Assembly (NCBI GenBank): GCA_963712765.1
Contig: CAVQIX010000003.1
Coordinates: forward strand, 682,001 to 746,000
DNA: 64,000 nt
Direction of reading: 5' to 3'
Source of the DNA: CAXMST01 sp963712765
Lineage (GTDB): Bacteria; Actinomycetota; Thermoleophilia; Solirubrobacterales; 70-9
Program-made: the position numbers and the translations under genes
Notes under the pieces: generated by a model
Seen by the model: the letters and a program-made list of their open reading frames with translations, nothing else
Databases searched by the model: none
Told to the model about the DNA's origin: nothing
In this document: positions 28,042-36,952 of the stretch, in pieces
Layout: every line of letters begins with the position of its first letter
How positions within the stretch are numbered: position 1 is the stretch's first letter

Positions 28042-28535
28042 AGGCCGGCCTGGTGAGCGAGTTTGGTGCCACACCGATCGACTACCGGACGGCAGACTTC
28101 GCTCAGATCCTGCGAGGAGCCGGTGGTGCCGATGTCGTGCTCGATGGGGTCGGCGGGAAGACATCCCTGCGCTCATACCGCTCGCTGAAACGTGGCGGGC
28201 GCCTGGTGTTGTTCGGGCATCTCGGGACGCTGGTCAAGGGCGGGCGGAGTATGCGAGCGATCGCCCTCTTCTATGCGGGGGCGGCGCTCACGCTGGCCGG
28301 CAATCTGATCCCCGACGGCAAGCGGGTACACACGTACCAGATCGCCAAGCTCAGGCAGCGCCATCGCGAGTGGTTCCGCCAAGACCTGTCCACGCTCTTC
28401 GGCCTGCTGGCCGACGGGAGCATCTCTCCCGTGGTCGCGGCCCGCCTGCCACTGATCGAGGCCCGGCAAGCACATGAGTCGCTCGCCCGCGGCGAAGTCG
28501 CCGGGAAGCTGGCGTTGATCTGCGGGAGTGAGTGA
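28042..28535 (+). pseudogene. C-terminal half of an MDR-family (quinone oxidoreductase-like) dehydrogenase
   Basis: About 160 residues match the end of a medium-chain dehydrogenase/reductase: EFGATPIDYRTADF, VVLDGVGGKTSLRSYRSLKR, GRLVLFGHLG, and the closing ISPVVAARLPLIEARQAHES then LARGEVAGKLAL. The N-terminal substrate domain and the GxGGVG nucleotide loop are missing. The frame continues upstream to 27666 without a stop, but that part is translated tRNA fragment and unrelated sequence. It is a truncated gene. Confidence 0.75.
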
Positions 28536-28612
28536 CCGTAGGCTGCCCGAATAGCGCCGCGGCGCTCACGGCTCGGAGGCCGTCCCCCGGCGCCAGCGGC
28601 GGACCAGCTCGC

Positions 28613-28867
28613 TCATGACTCGTGCGAGAGCAGGGTCGTCAGGTGGCTGCTTCGCTTCGAATCGGTGAACCTCGGACCAGAGCCGTAGGTCTCGCTGCAC
28701 CAGGTGGCGGGACACCATGAGCCGTTGCCCTCCGCGGTGAGCTCCACGCGCGGCACCGCCAAGAGGCCCCAGAAGCCGTCGAGGGTACCGGGGTTGAGGT
28801 CAACGGCCGTACCCCTGAGCTTCGGCGTGGCCGCCGGTCTCTTGTCCTCGCCATCGCCGCGTCCCAT
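28613..28867 (-). CDS. Small hypothetical protein
   Basis: An 84-residue ORF with ATG at 28867 and genome-typical third-position GC. It reads as a small soluble protein (words LDGFWGLLAVPRVEL and WCPATWCSETYGSG with four tryptophans and two cysteines). I do not recognise a family. The last 15 residues are Ser/Leu-rich and could reflect a frame change before a different stop. Confidence 0.4.
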   Translation of the reverse strand: MGRGDGEDKRPAATPKLRGTAVDLNPGTLDGFWGLLAVPRVELTAEGNGSWCPATWCSETYGSGPRFTDSKRSSHLTTLLSHES

Positions 28868-29170
28868 GCTCCGAACCTACCCCGCACACGCCTCAGCGAG
28901 GCGGATTTCGCTTCAGACGGACGCTGCCTGTTCACAACCACCGCTGCTAGAGGGGGTGGTTGGCGCTCCGCTGCTGCCCCGAAGCTCGGCTCCTTGGCCC
29001 CGATCGCTCGCTCCTTGGCCCGGCGACGAAGGCCGAGGTGGGGCTTTCCCTGCGATCGCCACCAGCCCTCGCCGTGGAGACGGGCAATCGCGATCGCGCC
29101 GGACAGCCGCTCGATCCTCGGGGGTAGCTGGACCTCCTCGCATCCGCTGAGGGCCCGCCGGGCCCGCTCC
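28868..29170 (-). other. Intergenic stretch without a clear gene
   Basis: Both strands are open in places. One minus-strand frame around 28970-29150 has words such as PPRIERLSGAIAIARLHGEG, which may be a decayed gene, but it has no start, ribosome-binding site or family match. I see no RNA gene or strong terminator. Confidence 0.35.
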
Positions 29171-29923
29171 TCACACCACGCCGTCCGCCTCTGCCGACCT
29201 GCTGGACTCTCGCGCGGCCTCGTTTCCGGGTACTCCGGCCTCCTCGCCGGAGGCATAGATCACGTGGTTCAACTGGTACTGGTCCCGCTCCCCGGACTCG
29301 GGGTGCTTCGGCTCCTCCGCCCGGACTCCGTGGCGCTCCGCCCGGTCCTTGAGACCCCTGAGCTGCGGCAGGGCCATGATCGAGTCGATCACCGGGAACA
29401 GCAGGACGACGAGCCACCGGGTCGCGCCCGCGGCCACGGCATCGACCCTCATCAGGAGGCGCGAGCCGTCACCCTCCGCCACCACCCGGTACCGAAACAC
29501 CGACCAGGTCCGCGCTCCAAGGAAAGGGGTGTCCTTGGCCCACCAGGCGAGCTCCCGTCCCGGCTCCAAGTGCCGGAGGTAGCCGATCGCCGCGGCGTCG
29601 CCGACGCGCGGCTCGGGGATCCAGCGGACGATGTGTCGCGCCGAGGGGCGGCCGCCGTTGTCGAGACGGTCGTAGCTGTACCACCCCGCCCCGCGGCCGA
29701 TCTGCGCCAGCCAGGGCCACACGGCCTTTGGCGGAGCCTCGATCGAGATCGCCCGGGTCATTCGCGTACGCGAGCCGGGCACTCCCTCGAACCACTCGTC
29801 GGCCGCCCCGGCCGACGCGATCTCTTCCGGCGTCGCGCCCCAGTTCATCGCGCGGCGGGTCCAGACGACCACGGCCGCCAGGAGGCCGAGTGAGACTGCG
29901 TCGATGATCTTGATCCAGCGCAC
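29171..29923 (-). CDS. SRPBCC-domain protein with N-terminal membrane segment
   Basis: About 250 residues from the GTG at 29923. A hydrophobic helix (DAVSLGLLAAVVVWT) is followed by a SRPBCC/START-like domain: TRAISIEAPPKAVWPWLAQI, GAGWYSYDRLDN, a central strand with LEPGRELAWWAKD, and RLLMRVDAVAAG. These folds bind hydrophobic ligands. The last 70 residues are polar and low in structure. The open frame extends to 30034 but its first 37 codons look non-coding. No operon partner is evident. Confidence 0.75.
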   Translation of the reverse strand: MRWIKIIDAVSLGLLAAVVVWTRRAMNWGATPEEIASAGAADEWFEGVPGSRTRMTRAISIEAPPKAVWPWLAQIGRGAGWYSYDRLDNGGRPSARHIVRWIPEPRVGDAAAIGYLRHLEPGRELAWWAKDTPFLGARTWSVFRYRVVAEGDGSRLLMRVDAVAAGATRWLVVLLFPVIDSIMALPQLRGLKDRAERHGVRAEEPKHPESGERDQYQLNHVIYASGEEAGVPGNEAARESSRSAEADGVV

Positions 29924-30123
29924 CTCGCCCTCTCGGGTCAATCCTACGCGACGAACTGGAGCCGGGAGTGGGCCGCCCGACGAGTTCAGCGATCGTCGGG
30001 CCTGATGCGCGTCGCATAGCGAGGTCGTCGCCACGCCAGCGGCGCGAAATCCGCGTAGGGGGGCCTCTCAAACCCGAGAGCCCCCGCGGCACGGTCGTAT
30101 GGCCGACGCTGGCTGTCGGCGCC

Positions 30124-30852
30124 TTAGGGCGTTGCGCTTGCTGGCTTCAGCAGATCGCCGACGGCCACGCGGCCGGGCTGCGTCACGACGGCGCCCACCG
30201 CCAGACGGGCATCGCGCTCGCGGGCGATCGTCCGGAGCACCTGGAGGTCGCGCTCGATCCCGCCGGGCTGCGGGCGCACCGTCATCACGCAGCGCTCGAT
30301 CCGCATCCGTACCTCAATCACCGCGTCACCGAGCGTGACCCGCGATCCAACCAGCGAGTCCTCGCCGTCGCCCTCGACCAGCACGTTGGATCGGAACCGG
30401 CGCCGATCCCACTCTCCGATCGTCGCGGTCGACACCAGCGAGACCCGGGCGCCGGGCGAGTCATGGAAAGCGCCCGGCGCGCCCTCGAAGGGCGCCCAGT
30501 CGCGCTCTGTCTCGTGCTCGAAGTCGACGACCGCATTCTCGTACTGGCGCGGCAGCTCGGCATCGAGCGACCGCAGGCCCACCGGCCGCTCGAGCCACGC
30601 CGAGAGCGTCCCGTCGTCGCCGGCGAGCGAACCGTCGGGCAACGTGATTTCGACGCTGTCGTCGTCGCGCAACCGCGCCGACGCGAACAGCAGCTCCGGA
30701 ACGCGCCGCGCCGTGAGCCCGAGCCCGCTCTCGACGTCGTAGATCGCAAACCGACGATCACCCTCGAGACCGTCGCCCGTCACCGCCACCGAATCGAGCC
30801 GTTCGCCTTGCAGCGACTTGACGGGATAGCGCCACAGCTCCAAGACTCGCAT
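30124..30852 (-). CDS. MOSC-domain protein
   Basis: A 242-residue protein with the MOSC N-terminal beta-barrel (LELWRYPVKSLQGERL, GLEGDRRFAIYD) and the C-terminal MOSC fold, including the key cysteine in RCVMTVRPQPGGIERD. Related proteins transfer sulfur to or handle the molybdenum cofactor (YcbX, mARC) and reduce N-hydroxylated compounds. The electron-donating ferredoxin domain of YcbX is absent. It is a single gene on the minus strand. Confidence 0.9.
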   Translation of the reverse strand: MRVLELWRYPVKSLQGERLDSVAVTGDGLEGDRRFAIYDVESGLGLTARRVPELLFASARLRDDDSVEITLPDGSLAGDDGTLSAWLERPVGLRSLDAELPRQYENAVVDFEHETERDWAPFEGAPGAFHDSPGARVSLVSTATIGEWDRRRFRSNVLVEGDGEDSLVGSRVTLGDAVIEVRMRIERCVMTVRPQPGGIERDLQVLRTIARERDARLAVGAVVTQPGRVAVGDLLKPASATP

Positions 30853-31135
30853 TGGAAGACGCTAACCGATTGCATGGCTGTCGCAAACACGCTGTAGGGA
30901 AAGCGATAGCTGGGCGGCACACCCCCGGACAGGCACGCCGAGGGGTGAGTTCCCGCGCGAGCTCGATCGACGCCGGCAGGACGTGCTTGCGCATCGTTCC
31001 CTTGAGGACCACAGAGCCATCTCACCGGCTCCGAACGTCCACCTGCTCTCGGGCCCGGCGTACCAGCCGTTGGCGGCCGCCGGCATCGGCGGGGGCGGGC
31101 GGGGCGCTTGCCGGGATCGACCGTACGATCCCAGC

Positions 31136-31990
31136 GTGAGCGCGCAGCGTCTGCCCGGCAAGGAGGAGGTGCTCCTCGGCGACAACCTCGAGTTGCTCCG
31201 GCAGTTCAGCGACCGCTCCTTCCGTCTGATTTATCTCGACCCACCTTTCAACTCCGGGCGCACCCAGACGCGAAAGACCCTCGAGACCCGGGCGGATCCC
31301 GGAGGGGACAGGGAGGGGTTCGGTGGTCGGCGGTACAGCTCCCGGCTGCTCGGGGAGCTCAGCTTCGAGGACGAGTTCGCGGATTACCTCGGCTTCCTCG
31401 AGCCGCGCCTGGCCGAAGCCCGCCGGCTGCTCGACGACCGCGGCACCCTCTACGTCCATCTCGACTACCGCGAGGCCCATTACGTGAAGCTGCTGCTCGA
31501 CGAGATCTTCGGTCGCGAGTGCTTCCTGAACGAGATCATCTGGGCCTACGATTTCGGGGGCCGCTCCAAACGCCGCTGGCCGGCCAAGCACGACACGATC
31601 CTCGTCTACGTCAAGAACCCGAAGCTCTACCACTTCGATTCCGAGGCGGTCGACCGCGAGCCCTACATGGCGCCGGGGTTGGTGGGCCCCGAGAAGGCGG
31701 CGCGGGGAAAGCTCCCCTCGGATACCTGGTGGCACACGATCGTCCCGACCAGCGGATCGGAGAAGACCGGCTACCCGACCCAGAAGCCGGAGGGGATCTT
31801 GCGCCGGATCGTCACCGCCTCGAGCGAGCCGGGAGACGTCTGCCTCGACTTCTTCGCCGGCTCGGGGACGCTTGGGGCGGTCGCGCGCGAGCTCGGGCGC
31901 CGCTTCGTGCTGATCGATTCCAACCCCCAGGCGATCGAGGTGATCGAACGGCGGTTGGGGTTCGGGGGGGAATCGGACCGGAGCGAGTAG
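31136..31990 (+). CDS. Site-specific DNA methyltransferase (adenine-N6 or cytosine-N4)
   Basis: A 284-residue amino-methyltransferase with the beta-class motif order. The catalytic YLDPPFNSG (D35-F38) is near the N-terminus, a target-recognition region lies in the middle, and the AdoMet motif FAGSGT (240-245) is near the C-terminus, with KPEGILRRIV just before it. DPPF is compatible with adenine methylation. No restriction endonuclease gene is nearby, so it is an orphan and may have a regulatory role. The GTG start at 31136 follows an upstream region of 283 bases without a gene. Confidence 0.9.
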   Translation: MSAQRLPGKEEVLLGDNLELLRQFSDRSFRLIYLDPPFNSGRTQTRKTLETRADPGGDREGFGGRRYSSRLLGELSFEDEFADYLGFLEPRLAEARRLLDDRGTLYVHLDYREAHYVKLLLDEIFGRECFLNEIIWAYDFGGRSKRRWPAKHDTILVYVKNPKLYHFDSEAVDREPYMAPGLVGPEKAARGKLPSDTWWHTIVPTSGSEKTGYPTQKPEGILRRIVTASSEPGDVCLDFFAGSGTLGAVARELGRRFVLIDSNPQAIEVIERRLGFGGESDRSE

Positions 31991-32000
31991 TGTGGTCGGC

Positions 32001-32294
32001 ATGAAGCTCTACGTCTGCTGGGACACCCGTCCACAGCACCCCGTAATCGGCAAGCACCCATGCGGAGTCGCCCATGAGGCGCTGGTCGAGGCCGGCCACG
32101 ACCCCGAGGTGGTCAAGGCCCGGGGCTGGACCAAGCTGCCCGACTTCCTCAACAACTCCCAGGGTCGCAGGGAGGTCCGCGAGCTGAGCGGCGGCAACGA
32201 CGAGGTCCCGGCGCTCGTCCTCGACGACGGCGAGTTCATCCAGGGCACCCGCGAGATCAAGGACTGGGCGAAGGCGAACCCGGCCGGGGCGTAG
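32001..32294 (+). CDS. Glutaredoxin/glutathione-S-transferase-N-like small protein
   Basis: A 97-residue thioredoxin-fold protein: KLYVCWDTRPQHPVIGKHPC at the start, a cis-proline region EVPALVLDDGEFIQGTREI, and a final helix. In place of the CxxC of glutaredoxin it has separated cysteines at residues 6 and 20, so redox activity by the usual mechanism is doubtful. It follows the methyltransferase gene by ten bases and may be cotranscribed. Confidence 0.8.
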   Translation: MKLYVCWDTRPQHPVIGKHPCGVAHEALVEAGHDPEVVKARGWTKLPDFLNNSQGRREVRELSGGNDEVPALVLDDGEFIQGTREIKDWAKANPAGA

Positions 32295-32336
32295 CTCTCC
32301 GGCGGTAGGCGAGCGCGGGCGATACGCTCGCTCGCC

Positions 32337-34289
32337 ATGCTCGGCACCTACGCCGCTGCCCTCCTGGTGATCGGCGCCTCTGTGCCGATCGGAGCAGCCG
32401 TGCTCGCCCTCTCGGGTCGCCGGGAGTGGTCGTGGATCGGACCCGGGCTGGGCTTAGGGGTGATGCTCGCCGCCGCCTGGCTCGCGGTCCGGCTCCCGGG
32501 CGAGGGCGCCACGGCGCTGATCGTGATCCTGCTCCTCGCCGTCGCCTCGGGCGTCTGGGGGATCCCGCGCGCGGGGCCGGGATGGGCGGAGGTCAGGGAG
32601 GGAGGTCTGGTCTCGGCCCTTGCCCTGATCGCGGTCTCCATCCCCTTCCTGGTCGAGGGGCACGTCGGGGTGCTCGGGACCGGCTTCAACGTCGACATGT
32701 CACAACACCTGTTCACCGCCGAGTGGATCTCGACCCAGCTCGGACCGGCGCCCCCGCTGATCGATCAGGGCTACCCGGTCGGCCCGCACTCGCTCGCTGT
32801 CGCCACGGCCGAGTTGAGTCGGTCTGGCGGCGAGCTGGTCAACGGCTTCACCGGGATCACGATCGCGGTCCCGGTGATCGGTGCGATGGTCGCTCTCGCC
32901 GGCACGAGATCACTGGGGCGGTGGAGGGGGGTGGTCGCGGCGCTGCTCGTCGCGCTCCCCTACCTGGTCGCTTCCTACCTCGCCCAGGGGGCGTTCAAGG
33001 AGCTGTTCGAGGCTCTCTTCCTGCTCGCCTTCGCGCTCTGGTTGAGGGAGCTGACCCCCGCCGATTTCCGCACCCGCGGCTACGCGATTGCGGGCGCGGC
33101 GCTGGTGGTCGGGGCGGTCTACTCCTACAGCGGGCCAGGGCTGGTTTGGCTGATCGGAGCCCTCGGCCTGTGGATCGCGATCGAGCTCGTCCTCGACCGG
33201 AGCCGTGTGGTCACCGCCGCTCGCGCGGGTCTGCCGGGCCTGGCTATCGCCGCGGTCGTCCTGGCGATCGCGATCGCGCCCGAGGCGGGGCGGATGGCTG
33301 ACTTCGGTGGTAGTGCCGGGAACGTCGCCAACGCAGCGGTGGGGGTGCCCGATGCCGTCGATCCGCTCCACGTTCAGGCCGGCTCCAGCGACGCCCAAGA
33401 GCGCCGGCCCGACAACGCGCTCGATCTCTTCGACAACTCGCTCGGCAACCTCTTCGGCGATATCCCGCCGGCGGAGATGCTCGGGATCTGGCCCAGCGGC
33501 GACTTCCGGGTCGAGCCGGGCGACGGTGCGGTCCCGGCGATCGCCTTCGCGCTCGGGACGATCCTGGGGCTGGCGGCGCTCGCCGTCGGGGTGATTGCCG
33601 CGATTCGTTCGCGAGAGACGGCGCTGCTGGCGGCCCTCGCCGCCGCGATCGTCATCTGGCTCGCCGCCTGGCTTCTGAGCACGCCGTACACGACCGCGAA
33701 GGCGCTGCAGATGATCGCGCCGCTGCTGATGCTGGTCTCGCTCAGGGGGGTGCTGGGCGGCCTGCTCCTCCCCGCCTCCGAGGGAGGAGCAGGTATCGGA
33801 TCGGGGATGCGGGCGGTTCGGGTCGGATTCGCCGCCGCGTTCGTCGTTGCGGCGCTCGGCTCGAGCGCCCTCGCGCTGGCGAACACGCCCGTCGGGCCCG
33901 AGCGCTACAGCGCCGGAATCGGCAAGTTGCGCGAGCGCCTCACCGGTGAGCCGCTGTTGCTGCTGGCACCCGCGGGGCAGCTCGTCGACCGCCACGGTGC
34001 CGAGTTCTATGGCTGGGAGCTGCGCGGCGGTCGTCCGATCTGCATCGAGGCCTTCCCGGAGGAGGGCGACGGATTCGGCCGGCCGGCCCCCGAGGGGATT
34101 CGCTACGTCATCACCCTCGGCGCCAAGAGCGAGCCGCCGTTCACCGACCTCCGCGAGGAGCAGCGCCGCCGCAGGGTCACCCTCTGGGAGGCCGACGACT
34201 ACGCCGCCGCCAGTGCTCCCCCGGTTGAGATCGACCCCGACGTGCCGACCAGCTGCGCGCTCGGGCTCAGCGATTCGCCACGCGGGTAG
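32337..34289 (+). CDS. Large polytopic membrane protein, unknown function
   Basis: The 650-residue protein has about 12-14 hydrophobic helices, an acidic extracytoplasmic loop (about 330-390 with DNALDLFDNSLGNLFGDIPP), and a soluble C-terminal domain of about 120 residues after the last helix. The overall plan resembles GT-C glycosyltransferases or mannosyltransferase-like proteins, but I see no diagnostic DxD near the first loop, only FNVDMSQHLF at about 120. It ends 11 bases before thrS. Confidence 0.7.
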   Translation: MLGTYAAALLVIGASVPIGAAVLALSGRREWSWIGPGLGLGVMLAAAWLAVRLPGEGATALIVILLLAVASGVWGIPRAGPGWAEVREGGLVSALALIAVSIPFLVEGHVGVLGTGFNVDMSQHLFTAEWISTQLGPAPPLIDQGYPVGPHSLAVATAELSRSGGELVNGFTGITIAVPVIGAMVALAGTRSLGRWRGVVAALLVALPYLVASYLAQGAFKELFEALFLLAFALWLRELTPADFRTRGYAIAGAALVVGAVYSYSGPGLVWLIGALGLWIAIELVLDRSRVVTAARAGLPGLAIAAVVLAIAIAPEAGRMADFGGSAGNVANAAVGVPDAVDPLHVQAGSSDAQERRPDNALDLFDNSLGNLFGDIPPAEMLGIWPSGDFRVEPGDGAVPAIAFALGTILGLAALAVGVIAAIRSRETALLAALAAAIVIWLAAWLLSTPYTTAKALQMIAPLLMLVSLRGVLGGLLLPASEGGAGIGSGMRAVRVGFAAAFVVAALGSSALALANTPVGPERYSAGIGKLRERLTGEPLLLLAPAGQLVDRHGAEFYGWELRGGRPICIEAFPEEGDGFGRPAPEGIRYVITLGAKSEPPFTDLREEQRRRRVTLWEADDYAAASAPPVEIDPDVPTSCALGLSDSPRG

Positions 34290-34300
34290 CATCCGCCGCC

Positions 34301-36244
34301 GTGTCAGCGATCAGCGTCAAGCTCCCCGACGGCAATCAGCTCGAGCTCTCCGAGGGCGCGACAGGTGCCGATGCCGCGGCCGCGATAGGTCCGGGCCTGG
34401 CGAAGGCCGCTCTCGCGGTCAAGGCCGACGGTGAGATAATCGACCTCTCGGCCGAGCTTCCCGACGGGGCGGCGCTGGAGATCGTCACCGACCGCAGTCC
34501 CGAGGCGCTCGACCTGATCCGCCACGACGCCGCCCATGTGATGGCGACGGCGGTGTGCGAGCTGTGGCCCGGGACGGAGGTCTCGATCGGCCCGCCGGTC
34601 GAGGCTGGCTTCTACTACGACTTCCGCTTCCCGGAGGGCGTCAAGGTGACCGAGGACGACTTTCCGGCGATCGAGGAGAAGATGGCCGAGCACATCGCGG
34701 CTGATGAGAGCTTCGAGCGCAGCGACCTCGCTGTCGAGGAGGCGCTGGCCCACTTCCGGGACGAGCAGCAGCCGTTCAAGGTCGAGCTGATCGAGGACCT
34801 GGTCCGCGATGAGGGCGTCGAGACCGTCTCGCTGTATCGCAACGGGCCCTTCAACGACCTCTGCAAAGGCCCGCACGCCCCGGCGACGGGCCGAATCAAG
34901 GCGATCAAGCTGAACTCGGTCGCCGGCGCCTACTGGCGCGGCGACGAGACCCGGGAGATGCTGACCCGGATATACGGCACCGCGTTCTTCAGCAGGAAGG
35001 ACCTGAAGGCCCACCTCGAGCGGATCGAGGAGGCCAAGACCCGCGATCACCGCAAGCTCGGGCCCGAGCTCGACCTCTTCATCCTTCGCCCGGAGGCGCC
35101 CGGGATGCCCTTCTGGCTGCCGCAGGGGACCGTCCTGCTGGGATTGATCCGCGAGCAGGTGGACGCGCAGCTGCGCAAGCGCGGATATCAGGAGATCGCG
35201 ACGCCCGACATCCTCGATGAGGAGCTGTGGCACCGCTCCGGCCACTACGAGAACTACCGCGAGAACATGTTCTTCGCCGAGCCCGCCGAGCGGGAGCGCG
35301 CGGGGGAGGGGCGCCGCTTCGCGGTCAAGCCGATGAACTGCCCCGGAGCCTGCCTCGTATTCGATTCCGGCCGCCACTCCTACCGTGAGCTGCCGCTGCG
35401 ACTAGCCGAGTATGGGCGGGTCTCGCGCTTCGAGCGCGAGGGGGTGCTGCACGGCCTGCTCCGGGTCCGGGCCTTCACTCAGGACGATGCTCACGTCTAC
35501 TGCACGCTGGAGCAGGTCGCCGATGAGGTGGTCGACATCTGCGAGGCGATCGACGAGCTCTACGAGCGCTTCGGCTTCGAACAGGTCAGCGTCGAGCTCT
35601 CGACCAAGCCCGAGAAGGCGATCGGCACCGACGAGCAGTGGGAGAAGGCGACCGCGGCACTGGCGGAGGCGCTCGACCGCCAGGACCGCCCCTACTTGGT
35701 CAACGAGGGCGACGGCGCGTTCTACGGGCCGAAGATCGACTTCCACGTCACCGATGCGCTGGGTCGCTCGTGGCAGCTCGGCACCTGTCAGCTCGACTTC
35801 TTCATGCCCGAACGGTTCGAGCTCACCTACCAGGGCTCCGACAACGCCGAACATCGGCCGGTGATGATCCACCGCGCCCTGCTCGGCTCGATGGAGCGCT
35901 TCGCAGGGATCCTGATCGAGCACTACGGCGGCCGTTTTCCCGATTGGCTGGCGCCGACGCAGGCGGTGATCCTCCCGGTCGCCGACCGCCACAACGACGC
36001 CGCCGCCGAGCTCGAGCGTGAGCTCGTCGACCTGGGCGTTCGAACCCGGATCGACGGGCGGGCCGAGTCGGTCGGCAAGAAGATCCGCGACGCCGAGCTC
36101 TCGAAGGCTCCCTACATGCTCGTCCTCGGCGATCGAGAGACCGAGTCCGGCGAGCCGTCGGTGCGCTCGCACGTCGAGGGGGAGCTGGGGTCGATGGGCG
36201 CGGCCGCGCTGGCCGAGCGGCTTGGCGCCCACGCCTCGGCCTAG
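34301..36244 (+). CDS. thrS: Threonyl-tRNA synthetase
   Basis: The 647 residues have the full bacterial layout. The TGS domain covers 1-65, the editing domain about 66-235 (HDAAHVMATAV and CKGPHAP), the class II core about 245-535 with the zinc ligand cysteine in MNCPGACL and histidines in DDAHVYC and MIHRALLGSMERF, and the anticodon-binding domain about 545-647. The start is GTG at 34301, just after the membrane protein. I see no T-box leader in the 11-base gap. Confidence 0.98.
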   Translation: MSAISVKLPDGNQLELSEGATGADAAAAIGPGLAKAALAVKADGEIIDLSAELPDGAALEIVTDRSPEALDLIRHDAAHVMATAVCELWPGTEVSIGPPVEAGFYYDFRFPEGVKVTEDDFPAIEEKMAEHIAADESFERSDLAVEEALAHFRDEQQPFKVELIEDLVRDEGVETVSLYRNGPFNDLCKGPHAPATGRIKAIKLNSVAGAYWRGDETREMLTRIYGTAFFSRKDLKAHLERIEEAKTRDHRKLGPELDLFILRPEAPGMPFWLPQGTVLLGLIREQVDAQLRKRGYQEIATPDILDEELWHRSGHYENYRENMFFAEPAERERAGEGRRFAVKPMNCPGACLVFDSGRHSYRELPLRLAEYGRVSRFEREGVLHGLLRVRAFTQDDAHVYCTLEQVADEVVDICEAIDELYERFGFEQVSVELSTKPEKAIGTDEQWEKATAALAEALDRQDRPYLVNEGDGAFYGPKIDFHVTDALGRSWQLGTCQLDFFMPERFELTYQGSDNAEHRPVMIHRALLGSMERFAGILIEHYGGRFPDWLAPTQAVILPVADRHNDAAAELERELVDLGVRTRIDGRAESVGKKIRDAELSKAPYMLVLGDRETESGEPSVRSHVEGELGSMGAAALAERLGAHASA

Positions 36245-36375
36245 ACCTGCATATACTCCGGATCAATGCAAGGCAACGACACCTCGCCGCGCCGCTGAGC
36301 GCCTGTGCCGTCCCCTTGCGTGATCCACGAACCGATTGCCGCCGCTAGCTTGAAGCTCCGCGCGTCCTACTGCTA

Positions 36376-36936
36376 GTGCCGGTCCCCCGACGTTTCGACC
36401 GGCGTCCCCCCGACCGGGACCCGACCAGGATCAACGAGCGCATCCGCGTTCCCAAGGTGCGCCTGATCGGCGCGGATGGTGAGCAGGTCGGGATCGTCGA
36501 GACCGACGAGGCCCGCAAGATCGCCCGCGAGGCCGATCTCGACCTCGTCGAGGTGGCGCCCGAATCGCGCCCGCCGGTCTGCAAGGTCCTCGACTACTCG
36601 AAGTACAAGTACGAGCAGGAGCAGCGCGCCAAGCAGGCCCGCAAGCACCAGCAGCAGGTCAACGTCCGTGAGATCAAGCTGCGCCCGAAGATCGCCGACC
36701 ACGACTACGAGACCAAGAAGGGCCACGTCGAGCGCTTCCTCAACAAGAAGGACAAGGTCAAGGTGACGATCATGTTCCGGGGCCGCGAGCAGGCCCATCC
36801 CGAGCGCGGTAAGGCGTTGCTCGATCGTCTCGTCGAGGACCTGGAGGAGATCGCCGTGATCGAGCAGGCCGCCCAGCGCGAGGGTCGCAACATGCACATG
36901 GTCCTCGGCCCGTCCAAGGAAGCCGGCAAGGACTGA
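36376..36936 (+). CDS. infC: Translation initiation factor IF-3
   Basis: IF-3 keeps ribosomal subunits apart and proofreads start codons. The 186 residues show the N-terminal domain with NERIRVPKVRLIGADGEQVG, the lysine/glutamine-rich linker helix, and the C-terminal domain with KLRPKIADHDYETK and VKVTIMFRGRE. The start is GTG, rather than the AUU/AUC used for autoregulation in enterics. The 131-base gap after thrS has a TATACT box at 36251 and a 10-codon ATG ORF (36266-36298) of uncertain meaning. Two aminotransferase-like genes separate it from rpmI. Confidence 0.97.
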   Translation: MPVPRRFDRRPPDRDPTRINERIRVPKVRLIGADGEQVGIVETDEARKIAREADLDLVEVAPESRPPVCKVLDYSKYKYEQEQRAKQARKHQQQVNVREIKLRPKIADHDYETKKGHVERFLNKKDKVKVTIMFRGREQAHPERGKALLDRLVEDLEEIAVIEQAAQREGRNMHMVLGPSKEAGKD

Positions 36937-36952
36937 GCGCCGGCCGGCCTGG

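Noticed and set aside
34290..34300. T-box or other leader before thrS
   Set aside because: Only 11 bases separate thrS from the membrane protein gene, and no T-box core motif is seen.
36266..36298. Ten-codon ATG ORF before infC as a regulatory leader peptide
   Set aside because: No ribosome-binding site, no amino-acid bias and no attenuator-like hairpins were seen; probably chance.
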